Source of the DNA: Nematostella vectensis
Lineage: Eukaryota > Cnidaria > Anthozoa > Actiniaria > Edwardsiidae
Assembly: GCF_932526225.1 (NCBI RefSeq)
Contig: NC_064038.1
Location: forward strand, 4,402,001-4,466,000
Direction of reading: 5' to 3'
DNA: 64,000 bases
Part shown: one piece after another, positions 9,001 to 21,388 of the stretch
How positions within the stretch are numbered: the stretch's first letter is position 1
Layout: each line of letters starts with the position of its first letter
Program-made: the position numbers and the translations under genes
Notes under the pieces: model-generated
What the model saw: the letters and a program-made list of their open reading frames with translations, nothing else
Told to the model about the DNA's origin: nothing
Database searches by the model: none

Positions 9001-12000
9001 AAGCGTATTTAATAAACACAAAGTAAATGTACCAAATATTACAATTACCTTTGTCAAGCACATGCACACAATTAATCTTTCAATGTCTGATGGAAAAATA
9101 ACATGTTTGGCTGACTAGGGTACTTTTAAAACAGACCCGTCATGCAAACTGCGCCAACATCGATCAGGACATCTGCGGTAAGCGTCGCTCGGCAGATCAC
9201 AAGACAAGTAAAATATTGGCGATCTACTTCGCGGGAAGTCCCTTGGTCAAACATGCATGCCTTAAAGAATTCAAATTTGACTTTTAAGTCCACTGGAGGG
9301 CACTCGAGAACAACTCTCGCCGTACTGTATCATTCTGTATTTAGGGACGTAAATGAAACAATGGGGCCACTGGCCCCTGGTACAGCTGGTACCATCTTCA
9401 GTGGCATACTAATTCGCACTTGTTATTTTAAAGTTCAGTCGCACATGAAGACATGAAGCGTATTTGGTAACGTCTTGTGATGTTAATTTGCTCTATATAA
9501 AATCCTAATTTACATTAAAAGTAACTAAAAATTCTACTAAAAAGTAATTAAAAATAACTTCCTTATTTTGTGGAACTTCCAAACAGGTTCATACCTAGCT
9601 GGGAGAGTACACCAACGTTATTCATCCACAAGCACAAGACAAGAGGACTACACTGCAAGGAGCAAGAGCAGCCAAGAGAGTTCCGAGCCAAGAGCGATAG
9701 TATTCGGAGAAGAATCGGCCTCTCGTTCGACGGATAGTGGCAGCATCAGTCTAAATTCAACACAGAGTCGAAAATCTTTTACCATCGCAAGCATTTTGGA
9801 CTTGGAAACAAAGAAGGAACTTCCTATGGGCGGCATAGGTTTGTTTGTTTTATTCTTCCATGACCCCTAATCATTCATAATTATCATCATCATCGTCAAC
9901 ATCCTCACTATTATCAGTACCATGACTATCTAAATCATTATCATCATCATCATCATCCCTAAACAATAATCATCGTCATCATGGATTCATCTGTATCATG
10001 TTCAGTCCAGTTTTGTTTTTCGCATACTTTTGCGCTCGCGTAGGAGAGATGTCACGGTAACACAACAGACGTCACGGTCACATAACAGATGTTACGGTAA
10101 CACAACAGACGTCACGGTCACAACAGATGTCACGGTAACACAACAGACGTCACGGTCATATAACAGATGTTACGGTGATACAACAGACGCAAAGGAAACA
10201 TAACAGACGTCACGGTAACACAACAGACGTCACGGTCACATAACAGATGTCATGGTAACACAACAGACGTCACGGTCACATAACAGATGTCACGGTAACA
10301 CAGCAGACGTCACGGCAACACAACAGACGTCACGGTCACATAACAGATGTCACGGTAACACAGCAGACGTCAAGGTCGCATAACAGATGTCACGGTTAAA
10401 AACAGACGCACTCGCATTATTCAGCTTCAACACTCGTATTGTTTTATAAATAATTTTGGTGAGATTTTAAAAAATCCACACTGCAGGATTTTTTTTGACT
10501 TATTGGTAAAAGCGGCTGACTGCAAGCGTGAAGTGTCCAGTGCGCGTATAGGAAAGCCCAACTGGAACTGGCGGGGCTGAAGGACTATAATAATCAACAA
10601 CATTATTTATATTCTAAATTATAGACCAGCGTTGTACCGAGGATTCCGCGGCAAACGCCAAGCACAGGCGACTCGTCCATTATCAGCGCCGCAACCGCAC
10701 AAAGTTCACCGCCTATCAGCTCGAGCAACTTGAGGACGCGTACCAAAAAGCCAAGTACCCGGATGTGCAGGCGCGTGAGACGCTAGCTCAGCGCCTAGGA
10801 GTCGCAGAATCCAGAGTACAGGTATAGCGCATGTGCAGTTTGACACTTATGCTAAAGGATTGATTCAATGCACAGCCTTGTCAAGGACCCCCCACCCCCT
10901 CCCCACATGATCAAGTGACACACTCTCCCATCGGACACCCCCTAAGGGGTTGTTTCCATTTCCTTAATGGCACTTCCATCTAAATTCCACCCCACTTAAC
11001 GCACACCTCTAAATAAAAGACATTTCACGTTAAAGGAACACCTACTTAACGCGCTCTTTCAGATAAAAGACATTTCTCATTAAAGAAACACCGACTTAAC
11101 GCGCACTTTCAGATCAAAGTCACTCTCAACAAGCAACTCTTGGCCTCTAGAAAGATGACACGCCCATCTATAAGTGTTACCTCATTTTGACGGGCACACC
11201 CAGTAAAATAATTTCGATAAACCACTCCTTTGTTATTACTTACATTTGAACATTTAGTGGTTCATTTGCACGAAATTACCATCCACGATTGAAGTCTGGG
11301 ACTTTATTAATGATATTTGATTGACGGTTTCTCAGTTGCTGAATTAGCCAATGCAAATGGCTTCTTTGAGTCACTCGATGTAGTGCGAGTGGGGGGCGTA
11401 CGATGGAGGCGTGATTGGCCATCTTTAAAGGGTCCACCTTCCCTTAAAAATAGATACCGCTTGACACTGAACATATTTACCTCATCATTGTATTATACCA
11501 TGCCTAGAACAGGAACGGTGTTGCGTTTTTTACTCTTACTCCCAGGAGCAAGTGTGAGCAAGCATTTTTGTCGCATTTTTGGTGCAGCACACTACGACGT
11601 AGGTCTACATTGCAGCCTTTGTATTTCTTGGTCCAGTCACGCAATTACAAATAACATTTGTTGTGCTACATTGAAATGCACGCATTCTAAGAAGTTTTGT
11701 GTTCTAAAGTTTAGAAAATACTGTGATTATACCTATCGTAATCTACTCTCCTAGAATTTCTTAGAAGCATTTCAGGTTCTAAAAAATCCAAAAATCATAA
11801 ATCATGCGATTTGAAGTTTATAGTCTCACATGCTGTAACAAAGCACTTTGTAATAAAAAAAGCTGACGCACTTTGCAGGTCGGTAGTAAGGGGTGGGGCA
11901 CTGGGGGCGTGGCTGTGCCCCCCCTACAATATTTTCTTAATGTTTCTGTATTGTGCCCCCCCCCCACCACCAATATTTTGAGGCCTACTACGGCAGGCCC

Positions 12001-13411
12001 TTGTTATAAGGTTACCAGATATGAAATTTAGGAATAAAATAATCCCAATCTCTTGGCAAGATCTTTCAAAATCAAGCTTTTATAAAAAGGAAATTCTAGT
12101 CTTTATTACAAAGTGTTTCAGATAGATTTTAGTACCATTACGTTCTCAGTTTTTCGGCCTAGCTCACCCTGTTCTCCGTTGTTCAGTCAAGTCCGTATTC
12201 CTTCTCACCGTTGCTCCCCTTTGCTCACTCTTGTTCCCGTTTTTCGGGCAAGTCCATATTCCTTGTTCTCCCTTGGCCCCTTTGCCTATCCACCTTCGGA
12301 TATCTTAATTTGTATTTATAAAATACAGATATAACGTTTACTACGATATTCATGATTGACAAAATAAAAAAAACCCCGAGAGCTATGAAGAATTTTAAAA
12401 GAAGAAAGTGAAGTTCCGAGCACGGGCTCAGCGTTTTCACCAGGGTTCACAAAAAGGACAAGAATGCTTGCTTACCCTCGCTTCTGGGAGCAAGAGTATT
12501 TTCTCCCATCTTAAATTTCGCAAACTTTTCTTGGCACACATGCGAGTCTTTATGCAGGGGATTTAAAGCCGCATTGTCACCAGTTTACTTCCGGAGGTCC
12601 AACGGAAACCTCAACCGTTAAAAGACAAAAGAATCTATTAAAATCCGAGATATTTAACAGGCCATCCGCTCTAAATTATCAATCACATCCTCAAAGAAAC
12701 TTCCAATAGACACACTGCTTTCAATATTTTGAAATATTTTTCGCATTTTCCGTAAAAGAATCATTGGATATTGTTACGTAATCGACCGGAAGCAACATGG
12801 TGATAATGCGGCTTTAATTCGCGAATGTAGAGTTCAAGTCCTTTTTTATGTAAAAAAAAAACGAAATATTGACCAATATTGAAACAAAACCAACACGCTG
12901 TCCCTTAGCGGCAGCTGAATTCGAATTGCTTAAGTCAGACTTACAGTAATGTGGAGAAGTGTTCCTTTTTAAGTATCGTTACATGCCATCATTAATAAAT
13001 CAAAGTTCGCGGTCTTTTTTCTCTCGCAAGAAATTGCAAATTTAAGTGCGCGCGATAATTATGCAGATAAGGTAGTAATCCAGAGCGCGCAAATTTTTAG
13101 GATATCAGGACTTTGAAATTTATTGTCTAAACCAATTTTTTCTTCAGGTTTGGTTTTCTAATCGCCGATCCAAAGGAAAACGCAAAGAGAAATCACAAAA
13201 AGCAGTCACTCAAGCGACCTCGCGAGCCACAGTTCAAGAAAATGCGTCAATCTACCATTACCATGGCAACATTAATTTGGATTATTGCAATACGAGGTGT
13301 CAGAGAGAGTGCATGGCATATCTTTCTATCTCACAAAGTCAACCAATGGATCCGACACGCTCTTGCAATGATTTTTATTTTTTATATGATAAATACAGGC
13401 ACATGTATTGA
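6072..13411 (+). CDS. Pax-family homeobox gene with half a paired domain
   Basis: Five exons: 6072-6087, 8163-8342, 9587-9838, 10625-10821, 13148-13411. Phases agree throughout and give 302 aa. Exon 1 encodes only the first codons (MMNVF). Exon 2 encodes the N-terminal PAI half of a paired domain, with the hallmark [14 protein letters not shown] and [14 protein letters not shown]. Exon 3 continues with a Ser/Thr-rich linker instead of the RED half, then the eh1/octapeptide-like FTIASIL at 9778-9798. Exons 4-5 encode a complete homeodomain ([14 protein letters not shown]...VWFSNRR), split between positions 46 and 47 as in many paired-class genes. The residue after WF is Ser (position 50), typical of Pax. 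The product should be a nuclear DNA-binding regulator, possibly a repressor through eh1/Groucho. It belongs to the Pax family, but I cannot assign the cnidarian subgroup (A-D). An unseen RED exon or alternative exons cannot be excluded. Exon 1 is the least certain. Confidence 0.85.
8478..8643. mobile_element. Fold-back (MITE-like) element in Pax intron 2
   Basis: About 35 bp at 8478-8515 (AACAAATAGATCTCATTTTT...) recur as a reverse complement at 8610-8643, with ~95 bp between. The arms contain GTCTGTC and CTCATTTT words. No coding capacity is visible. A short non-autonomous DNA transposon is the likeliest reading. Confidence 0.45.
8697..8890. repeat. 24-bp minisatellite in Pax intron 2
   Basis: Eight units of about 24 bp built on CACGCAATRCRCTATGA. 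Because 24 is a multiple of three, several frames on both strands stay open and look like small repetitive ORFs, which I do not regard as genes. Confidence 0.8.
9880..9985. repeat. ATC/ATT-rich microsatellite in Pax intron 3
   Basis: Imperfect ATC trinucleotide runs directly after exon 3. Confidence 0.6.
10049..10400. repeat. 20/40-bp minisatellite with CRE half-sites in Pax intron 3
   Basis: About 17 copies of a 20-bp unit in two alternating forms, GTCACGGTAACACAACAGAC and GTCACGGTCACATAACAGAT. Many junctions read GACGTCACGG, which contains the CREB/ATF half-site CGTCA. Confidence 0.8.
11881..11995. mobile_element. Short G/C-rich inverted-repeat element (intron 4 of Pax)
   Basis: Begins with GGTAGTAAGGGGTGGGGCAC and ends with CCTACTACGGCAGGCCC, with an internal stretch TTTTCTTAATGTTTCTGTAT. 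A close relative lies at 53228-53348 inside another repeat. Relics with ACTGCCCCACCCCTGCTACGG (33.9 kb) and CCGGCTACGG (61.9 kb) may belong to the same family. Confidence 0.5.
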
Positions 13412-14321
13412 ATGACTGGCATTAGGACGATAGCCAAAAATAAGAAATACCGCATTTGCATTTACGGAGCGGAGTTTATTCTTAAGAAATATATGATGAA
13501 TCGTGTGATCCAAGAAAACATCCCTACCTCCGAGAGGCGAGTGGAGCGAATTCCAGAAAAAGGGGGGGGGGGGGGGGGGGAGAAGGGAGTTTTTAGTGGC
13601 TATTTCAAGGGGATTGAAAACCCCTTCTTGCATCTAAAAAAATATTTTAGTTTTTTGGCCATTTCAAGGGGGTGGGGGTGGGGTGGGACTGATGTGGGGC
13701 GAGGGGTGTTGCCTTTTCTGGATCACACACTTCAATTGCCTCATTTTGTATATGTAATTGGAAGGGAGTTGGCAGAGCCCTTTGACTTGGGGGGGGGGGG
13801 GGTGGGGTGGAACTGATGTGGGGCGAGGGGTGTTGCCTTTTCTGGATCACACACTTCAATTGCCTCATTTTGTATATGTAATTGGAAGGGAGTTGGCAGA
13901 GCCCTTTGACTTGAGGGGTGGGGGGTGGGGAAAACGTTAGGGTAGGAAAATAAAAGAGTGATCATCTTTTAGATGCACGGCACAAAAAAGTGTTATGGAG
14001 TACTGCAATACCGCGATCTCTCCCCCTCTTAGCGATAACAGCCTAAAAATAACGGGAGTAGGGGATTTTTCGACAAATTGAAACCTTCTTGAAGTTGATA
14101 ACCTTTCTTTATTTCAATAGTTCGAAGACATTAAATCAACGTCACCAAACTTGCACATCATACATATTTCTCTTAACCGTTTGCTCATTAAAACTTTCTC
14201 ATAATCTGACAAACTGCTCATTAATCCTGGTATTAACGAGAAGTTCATGCTGTCATTATGTCAAAGGAAAATACTGTAAAGGAATCACACATTTTGCTAA
14301 AGTTTCTAGATATGCTTGTTT
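13412..14321. other. G-rich gap between convergent Pax and neuropeptide genes, with a ~125-bp tandem duplication
   Basis: A poly-G tract lies at 13561-13580. A ~125-bp unit is duplicated in tandem (about 13680-13800 and 13803-13925), each copy containing CTGATGTGGGGCGAGGGG and CACACTTCAATTGCCTCATT and ending in a G-rich run. It should hold the 3' UTR of Pax on the plus strand and of the neuropeptide gene on the minus strand. No coding segment seen. Confidence 0.6.
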
Positions 14322-15026
14322 CTACTTTCCGCACCAGAGACCAGGGGGACAGGATCTTTCAAACTTAGACTTCAAGCTACTTTGACGAGGAGGGATCCCT
14401 ATGTTAGAATAGACCGTGCGCTTACGGCCACACCAGAGACCTGGGGGACAGCTGGTACTTGCTCGGCGAAACATCTTTTTAAGGTCACTCTGTGGGGCAT
14501 CTTCGTCATTAACTTCGTAGCTCGGCAAGGTTCCCGCCAAATACGGAAGCTGAAGCTCGAGGCCGCTCGGGTTTTGCTCGGGGATGCTTCGCTTCTTTCC
14601 GCACCACAGTCCCGGAGGGCAACTAGTGCTTGCCCGCCGAAACATTCGCCTCGCTACCTCGTCAGGGGGCCCCGTGTTGCCATCTGTCAGCTTTTGCAAA
14701 ACAGTCGATTCTTCTTCGCCTTGTTCGCGCTGCTTGTTCGAGTGGGAAATTTCAATCGATTCTCCTTTGCTGGCCGATCGTTTTTTTCCACACCAAAGAC
14801 CCACCGGACAATCATCGGCGGATTTGAATCTACTAGATTGTTCTATCGCTGGTTCACGCTTTTTCCCGCACCACAAGCCTACATGGCAGTCTCGACGGAA
14901 AAATCTCGAAAGTGCGTCGTCGTCGCTCGGGTTGTTGTCGGCTTTTACTCGTAGACTACTCGTAGATACACAGTGCAGTATACAGAAAACGTAAATACAC
15001 AGAGGTAGGCAAAGCTTGGCTGTCAT
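14322..15026 (-). CDS. Precursor of cyclic CxxGLWC-amide neuropeptides
   Basis: 234 aa from the ATG at 15026. Residues ~1-24 form a signal peptide with a hydrophobic core (CLPLCIYVFCILHCV), so the product enters the secretory pathway. Five peptide copies follow, with cysteine pairs at residues 47/53, 73/79, 136/142, 193/199 and 226/232. Their cores are CHVGLWC, CPVGLWC and three CPPGLWC. The first four are followed by Gly-Lys/Arg-Lys-Arg (amidation plus dibasic cleavage); the last ends in Gly-Lys at the stop. FRR or ER sites, or acidic residues, precede each copy. Expected products are short peptides with a seven-residue disulfide ring and C-terminal Cys-amide. GLW-amides are classic cnidarian neuropeptides; enclosing GLW in a ring is a distinct layout. 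An AG acceptor just above 15034 suggests a 5' UTR intron, which favours this start over an upstream in-frame Met at 15239. The gene is convergent with Pax. Confidence 0.88.
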   Translation of the reverse strand: MTAKLCLPLCIYVFCILHCVSTSSLRVKADNNPSDDDALSRFFRRDCHVGLWCGKKREPAIEQSSRFKSADDCPVGLWCGKKRSASKGESIEISHSNKQREQGEEESTVLQKLTDGNTGPPDEVARRMFRRASTSCPPGLWCGKKRSIPEQNPSGLELQLPYLAGTLPSYEVNDEDAPQSDLKKMFRRASTSCPPGLWCGRKRTVYSNIGIPPRQSSLKSKFERSCPPGLWCGK

Positions 15027-15241
15027 CTTGTTACCTGAAATAAAAGTAGTTAAAACATGACGAAGATATCTTGAGCTTTGAAAGGGTTTCAAAAGCCTGT
15101 TTAATGAGGTAGAAACATTGTGCTTGTGATAACAGTGACGAGATGTTGTTTGCCTTAAAACATCAGTGCCTTTTTCTATGTGTGTCTTTTTTCTTTCGCG
15201 TTCTAATGGACGGCCGCCATGTAACACACAGACATGCACAC

Positions 15242-15440
15242 TTTTTTTTATAAGAACGTCTAATTTTCAGTTGAGGCTGGGCCGTTTCTTATTTTTGGAG
15301 CATTTTAAGTCTAAAAACGTTCTTAACGCAATGTTCTTAAATTTTAGTGCTTATAAAATATAGTATCCAATGAATTATTAGGAGAAGAATTACACAAATG
15401 ATCAATAGCAAAATAATTTAAGGTTGTTATTAATAACAAT
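15242..15440. mobile_element. TIR element family A, copy 1 (truncated)
   Basis: Starts with TTTTTATAAGAACGTC and runs through CAGTTGAGGCTGGGCCG and CAATGAATTATTAGG in the same order as the copy at 21.1 kb. Its right end is lost near 15440. It lies just upstream of the neuropeptide gene. Confidence 0.6.
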
Positions 15441-18400
15441 GCAGTTTAGTGTCATATATATATGGAGAAAATCTCCTGATGAGTGGGCAACCACGAAACA
15501 GGCTTGTAGAGATGAAACGGTAGTTCGCGTGTTTTTTTCCTACAAACCAAGATATATATATAATATATATTTTCCTTGCTGCAAACCCCATATATATATA
15601 TATATATATATCGTCACCGATGTTTAAATATTTTGGTTTCAGTAAAGAACTCAAACAATTGCAAAAGCGGGATCCTTTATTCGCAACGAAGACACGCGAA
15701 TTTACATGGCATTGTTTTTCGCACCGAGCGTCCAACAACTTAATTAAGATACACACTACTTTTGTAATGAGAAATCTATAAGTTGCAGGCAGGATGTTTT
15801 TAAAATATCATATAGCCTCTTATATGGGCAGAGGTGCTTTTTCTTTAATTCGCTACTTACAGGATATTTAATCGAATTTAACGACGGGGAGCGGTATTTG
15901 AATCAAGAGCCATTGAGTTTCGTGTAATCTGACGGAAGCTTACTACAGCACAGTTTGCTAAGTCTAACCCCATTGATTGATACTTTTTACAACAGCTCCC
16001 CCGATTGGAAATTCTAATTGAACACGAAGGAAATCCCGATGGATTATTCTAGAAGACGGCTTGCGGCACCCCGAAAGACAGATCCAAATGAAAGCAATAT
16101 TGAATATAAAAATAGAAATAAAAACAAAATTAAATATGTTTAATTTTGGCAATTTTATGAATCAATTCAAAGTTTTTGCTTTCTTTGGGTAAAAATAGCC
16201 TTTGCCTTTTTTAAAGGTGTATACTTTGTGGGAACGGAATTTAAAAGGATAAAAGGAAAAAAAAACTTAACAAGAAGGAGTTTTTTTTACAAACATTTTC
16301 TTTTTCTCAGGTTTAGTCAGCAGGAGAATTTGCTAAATGCTGACATTGGAGCGGTATATATTTTCAGTGACAGTTTACAACAACTCCTGAATTGGACAGT
16401 CTTTTTTAAAGGATCGAAAAGGAAAGAAAAATCACAGTAATAGTTTGAGTGCTTATTTCAAATAAAACCATTTGAGGTGACTTCTTATACCGCTAACTTT
16501 AGCACCTAAGATACATTAAAAAGATTATATTATTGGATTATAATATTATTGAAATCCGAAAAAAAATGTTTGTAAAAACATTCCGAAGGCGGATTATTTC
16601 CAGTTTGTAAAAATACGTTTTATTTGTTTCTCAATACTTTACACGCAATCCTTTTTCTAAACTCGAAAAATCCATTTTACAAAGAATATGCAACGATGAC
16701 ATCGCCTTAAGGTGTCCCAATACTATAAATTTTAAAACTGCACTTAAAATAAGAAAGGCTTCTCACCGACTTTGTCATGATTGTTTCTATAGGTTTGTCA
16801 AAAAAAAATGTACAAAGCTACAAATGAACAAGGCAAATATCTATAAGCTTGAAGCATTAAATCTTAATTCAACAGATTGATTGCTCAGTGCAAAACATTA
16901 ATTAAGTAATGTAATGATGTTTTGATTAAGACTATTACCTCTGTCGAGTAATCGTTGGCTGCCGTTGAAGAAACTGGTGGCAGGGTACCGATGAAGTGAA
17001 TGTGAGAAAGCAATGGCCTCACTTATGTACTGTACTGACAGCCAATCTATGTGACGTCAAGGGTACTTATTTGTATTCCCTCGTTTTATGTCCTGGCACC
17101 GATGACTAACGCAAGCTATAGCCAACAAAAACTTCTAACATCCATAGTACGTAGGCTACAAAAGTTTTCGCAGACAAAGGGACGGATAGAAAACGCTTTT
17201 TGCTTGACCAATGGGCCATCAGCGACGCACGCAAAGGCGTCATCAAAGCGGGTAACCCCTTTTGTTGTTTTTCCTAAGCGTCTGTTTGGGGAATACAAAA
17301 TGGAACTAGAAGCGGATGTATTTGGCCGCTAGGAACATTGGCTAAGCTTGTGGATACTTTATGCAAAGTCAATTAAATTGAAAGCAGGTGCATAGGCCCG
17401 CTGGCGGATTGTTTAAGGGAGTGCGAGCCTTGCAAGAAGTGGAGCCAACAGTCTATCTCACTTAATCTCCTACGAGCCACTCACCTCCCGCTCCGACCTA
17501 CAAGATCTTGAGTACTTATTTGGATAGTTAGCACGCTTTACAAATGGATTACAGGATTAAGTAAAGAACAGCGAGTTCAATTAGGCGGCTCCTCCTTTGA
17601 GAAATGGTTCGATTAACGGCCTACGCAACCCTTGGCTGTGATTTTCCATCACTGTTTAAATCACGTCCTAAACAAATTCCCTTATCGACCCAGATAGCTG
17701 ATAATCACATGGTCAGTCTTCTTCCCTTTTCTTTCCATAATATAAAAATGATTTTATACCAGCCTTTAATTGCGCAAGTGTAAGTAAAAAGAAAAACGCG
17801 TGTTAATACTAAACCGATCCATAAGCTTTTCTTGTAAAGTAAGCATTTACTAATTTTCTTTGCGCTTTTCCTACAAAGGCTAAAAAAATACCACTGTGGA
17901 TTTTTATCTGTTTTATACCATCTATTTTATAACGCTCTGTGGATTCATTTTTAGGTTTCGAATTAAAATTTCGATTTCAATGTACGGAATTACACCCCAC
18001 GTAGAGGCTCAATGCTTTATTGAAAAGTATCCCTTTTAAAAGCTTCGTCCAATCCATTTATTCTTTTCGCTACTCTCTACTATAACCCATGTCTATGAGA
18101 GCAGTCTAAATGGATCAACTATGTTTTTTTACACTTTCGTTTAGCTCACACGCATTCATCTTTTGATTATTCTATCCAATGCCTGTAGTCTGAGGTTTTG
18201 TACAATTCGTAAAACAGGAAAGAGAAATTCTAAAATTGATTAATTTGATTTTTTAAACAGCATATTGTATTATTCGATTGACTAAACTAATCTATCTTTT
18301 TATTCAAAACTCCAGCCGTGTTTAAGGCGTCTGCTATGAGTCTGCCTGTCAGGCCGTCACATTCTGGTTGCTTCGCAATTGTTTCACCTTTTTCTCCTCC

Positions 18401-21105
18401 CGGTTATTGCTATTCGGAAAGGCAAACTGCATGTCGTAAGATTAAGAACGAGGCAAATTGCAAATCCTAATTTTATTCCAAATGCGTTCAACGAGAGGAC
18501 TGAAAGTTAACGCCTGGAAAGAATTGCATCTCAGGTAATTTTGCATGTTTCATGCCGTTTAACATTCCCAAGCGCTGTAGAGAATCAAAGGCTCTTTTTG
18601 TAGGATATTCCACCCTTCTAAATTGAATTTCCCGGTGGGGATATCTGTTTATGTTTCTGAGTTCGCTGAAAGCATGTGCGCAGCTGGTAGATCAAAATAG
18701 CATGCATCCCTCCCTTTCGTTGTTTTATTTTTCCAATTTGGGATTAAGCATTTCATCAAGACAGTGCTTTCCGTTTATGTTACAAGTGGTTTAAGTAAGC
18801 AGCTATCAGACAATGGTCGAGTTATTCCACACTAACATTTCATTCATTTTCATTAAGATAACTTAATATAGTTTTAGTCTTCTGTAATAAGTGGTGGTTG
18901 TGAGTGTGTATGGCATTGTTTGGACATCATTGCAAGACATCACAGTGTGCTGGCGAACGTGAGTGATACTTCCTTATCTTTATCTTAAATTTGAACATTG
19001 TTTGAACGGTTTTTTCGCCAAAGATCTTTAAAAGTAGACTGGGTTCGTAAGGATGACACTTGTTACAAAACTAACATCTCAGTAGATGTCTGGATTAAAA
19101 TGAGAAATTCTCATAAACAACTTATGAAATAAAAAGAATAAAGAAATAACATTTTAAATTCAATCTTTCTTATTTGAAAATAACTCGAAGATATAGTCAC
19201 GATAACCGTACTCCTGTGTCTATTTCTTTTGCCCAAAATTTCAAGAGAAAAGGTATCTCTTATCATCCATGTAGCCGACCATTTTCTCTCACTGTTACGT
19301 TACCGCCCTGTCGAGCGGGATGCGACTTTACTGGCTACTGGCCTTGACCAAACAACATACGATAGGATTCCGAGAATTCATACGCGAATCGTTATTGCTT
19401 TTGTTAGCACTGCCAATCAAAATATCAGTGTATCACCTTTTTTAATTTTTCACCATTTCAAGTGTACTTGTGAAAAAAAAATTGAACTACTAAGGCTGCA
19501 ATCTTGTCATGACCATAAAATTTTGGACTCCAGAAAGTCCGTATAAACCGCACAAATAATCGAGGCGTTACCATAAAAGAATAATTTGCCACATTATCCA
19601 TTTTAGAAAAAGCTCAATGCTTCATCAACTAAATTGACAAAATTCCCATTTCATTTTTCTAATCTATTACTTTATGATGTATAGATTACAATTGTATAAA
19701 CGCTTCAGCTTAAAGATAACAACAGAAAATTACTTTGATTTGATAATTCGGAAGTTTTTTTATCGTACTTTGTTTTAAAAATAACACGGCATATATCCCC
19801 TCGGGGCTTTTTTATTTCACCCGACGCGTTGCATTCATATATCCCTCCGCTACACGAGATGAAAACTGGAAATTTTAATCGCACCGGAAGAAAGTATGTA
19901 AAAGGCAGAAATTTAGTTTGAATAACGATGAAAGCATCTCAGGTCTAGTTTCGAAGTTTCACTGCGGACAAACAAAATGAGAAAAGTGAACAACAATGCA
20001 ATATTTATTAAAAAATGGCAAAAAAAAAAATGGTAAAAATCGAGAAAGCTGCCTTTACAGAGGCTTGACGGGGACGAATGAAGATTCCCACTTACTGCAT
20101 TCTTAAAGTAATAAACAAGCAATCAAAACGATATATGAATCGTAATCGACCAAAATTGTTCAATTTCATAAAATAACAAGAAAGGGATTTCGAGTAAAAC
20201 GTAAAAGTAAAGATAAAAGTTATATTGTGATCAAAGTGAGAAAAACAGGAGGGTTTGACCCAACATTCTTTGTCTTTAATTTACCTTCGTAACGATTTTG
20301 AAATGAACAGACACACTTAAAAAAGGCAGCACACAGCATGACATGTTTACGTAATCCAGTTTCCAGTCCTATTATAATTTTACTTTTTCGATACAAGATT
20401 CGGAAAACATAACAAATTGTACCTTTTCAGTAAAGCATTGTTTTGTACTCATTCCGGATCCTACCTCTTAAAATAAAATCCAAAAATACACGAACACTTT
20501 TTTAGCGATCTTTTGGCTATTTTAGATTTTTTAGGAGACAAATCTTGCGGAAGCCATTGAGATGACCAAAGAGTACGTTTAGATAAGGCATGCAAATGTT
20601 ATGTTCCAAAATTGGATGCTTTTGATAACATTTTTCGTATTTCTTTGATTCTCTCTGTAAAGACTAATTTTTGAGACCCATTTTTTTGAGGTTGTATGGA
20701 TTTTCAGAGTAAAAGGTCTGAAAGAGTTGGGCTTGTGAATGTTAAGCGCCGTGTGAGTGTGCGCAATTAGATACTTCATGAGCTATATAAATGCAGGACT
20801 TTTCAAATTTCATTTTTGTCGAAACTCTCGAACTTTGTGAGTATCAAATAAATAAAAACATAAGCAAAATTGAATAAGAGTCTACGTTTTTAGGAAAAAA
20901 TGTATTATTCTTAGTTCCACCTTATAAAATATTCAGCATGGTTTTCACAGAACCGGGATTTTTTTCAATACGTTACCTACAATGCTTTGACTTTTATAGA
21001 AAAAAAAAACAAAACGAGTCTAGTTTTCTCTCAAGACTGTTGCGGTTTTAGAAATTTTTGAGAATGGAACAATCTTCTTGTTGGGTGAAGACCGGACTAC
21101 ACTCT

Positions 21106-21388
21106 TATTTTTATAAAAAACGTCTAATTTCCAGTTAAGGCTGAGCCGTTCTTATTTTTCTTCCGCATTTTAAGGTAAAATCTTAACGATGTTCTTAAAT
21201 TGTAGTGTACAAAAAATATAATACCCAATGAATTATGAGGAAGAGAATTACACAAATGATCAAGGTTGTTATGAGCACAATTTGATTCTGCATTTTAGAA
21301 AGCAACATTTTTCTGATATCTGAGCCTCGGCATGTTCTTAAAATTTGGTTAGATCCCAGGTTGGACGTTCTTATAAAAAAGGTTTTTA
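21106..21388. mobile_element. TIR element family A, copy 2 (both ends present)
   Basis: About 280 bp between TTTTTATAAAAAACGTC and the inverted GACGTTCTTATAAAAA. No coding capacity. A non-autonomous DNA transposon (MITE). Copies lie at 15.24 and 53.03 kb. Confidence 0.65.

Noticed and set aside
9142-9456. 104-aa ORF in Pax intron 2 as a possible missing RED exon
   Set aside because: No WEIRD-type helix or other RED hallmarks, and no phase-compatible splice sites seen.
14316-14954. 212-aa plus-strand ORF
   Set aside because: It lies opposite the repetitive neuropeptide precursor; its apparent repeats (CGKKR read backward) are shadows of that gene.
17051-17332. 93-aa ORF in the large intergenic region
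   Set aside because: No recognisable domain, no splice context and no supporting neighbouring exons.
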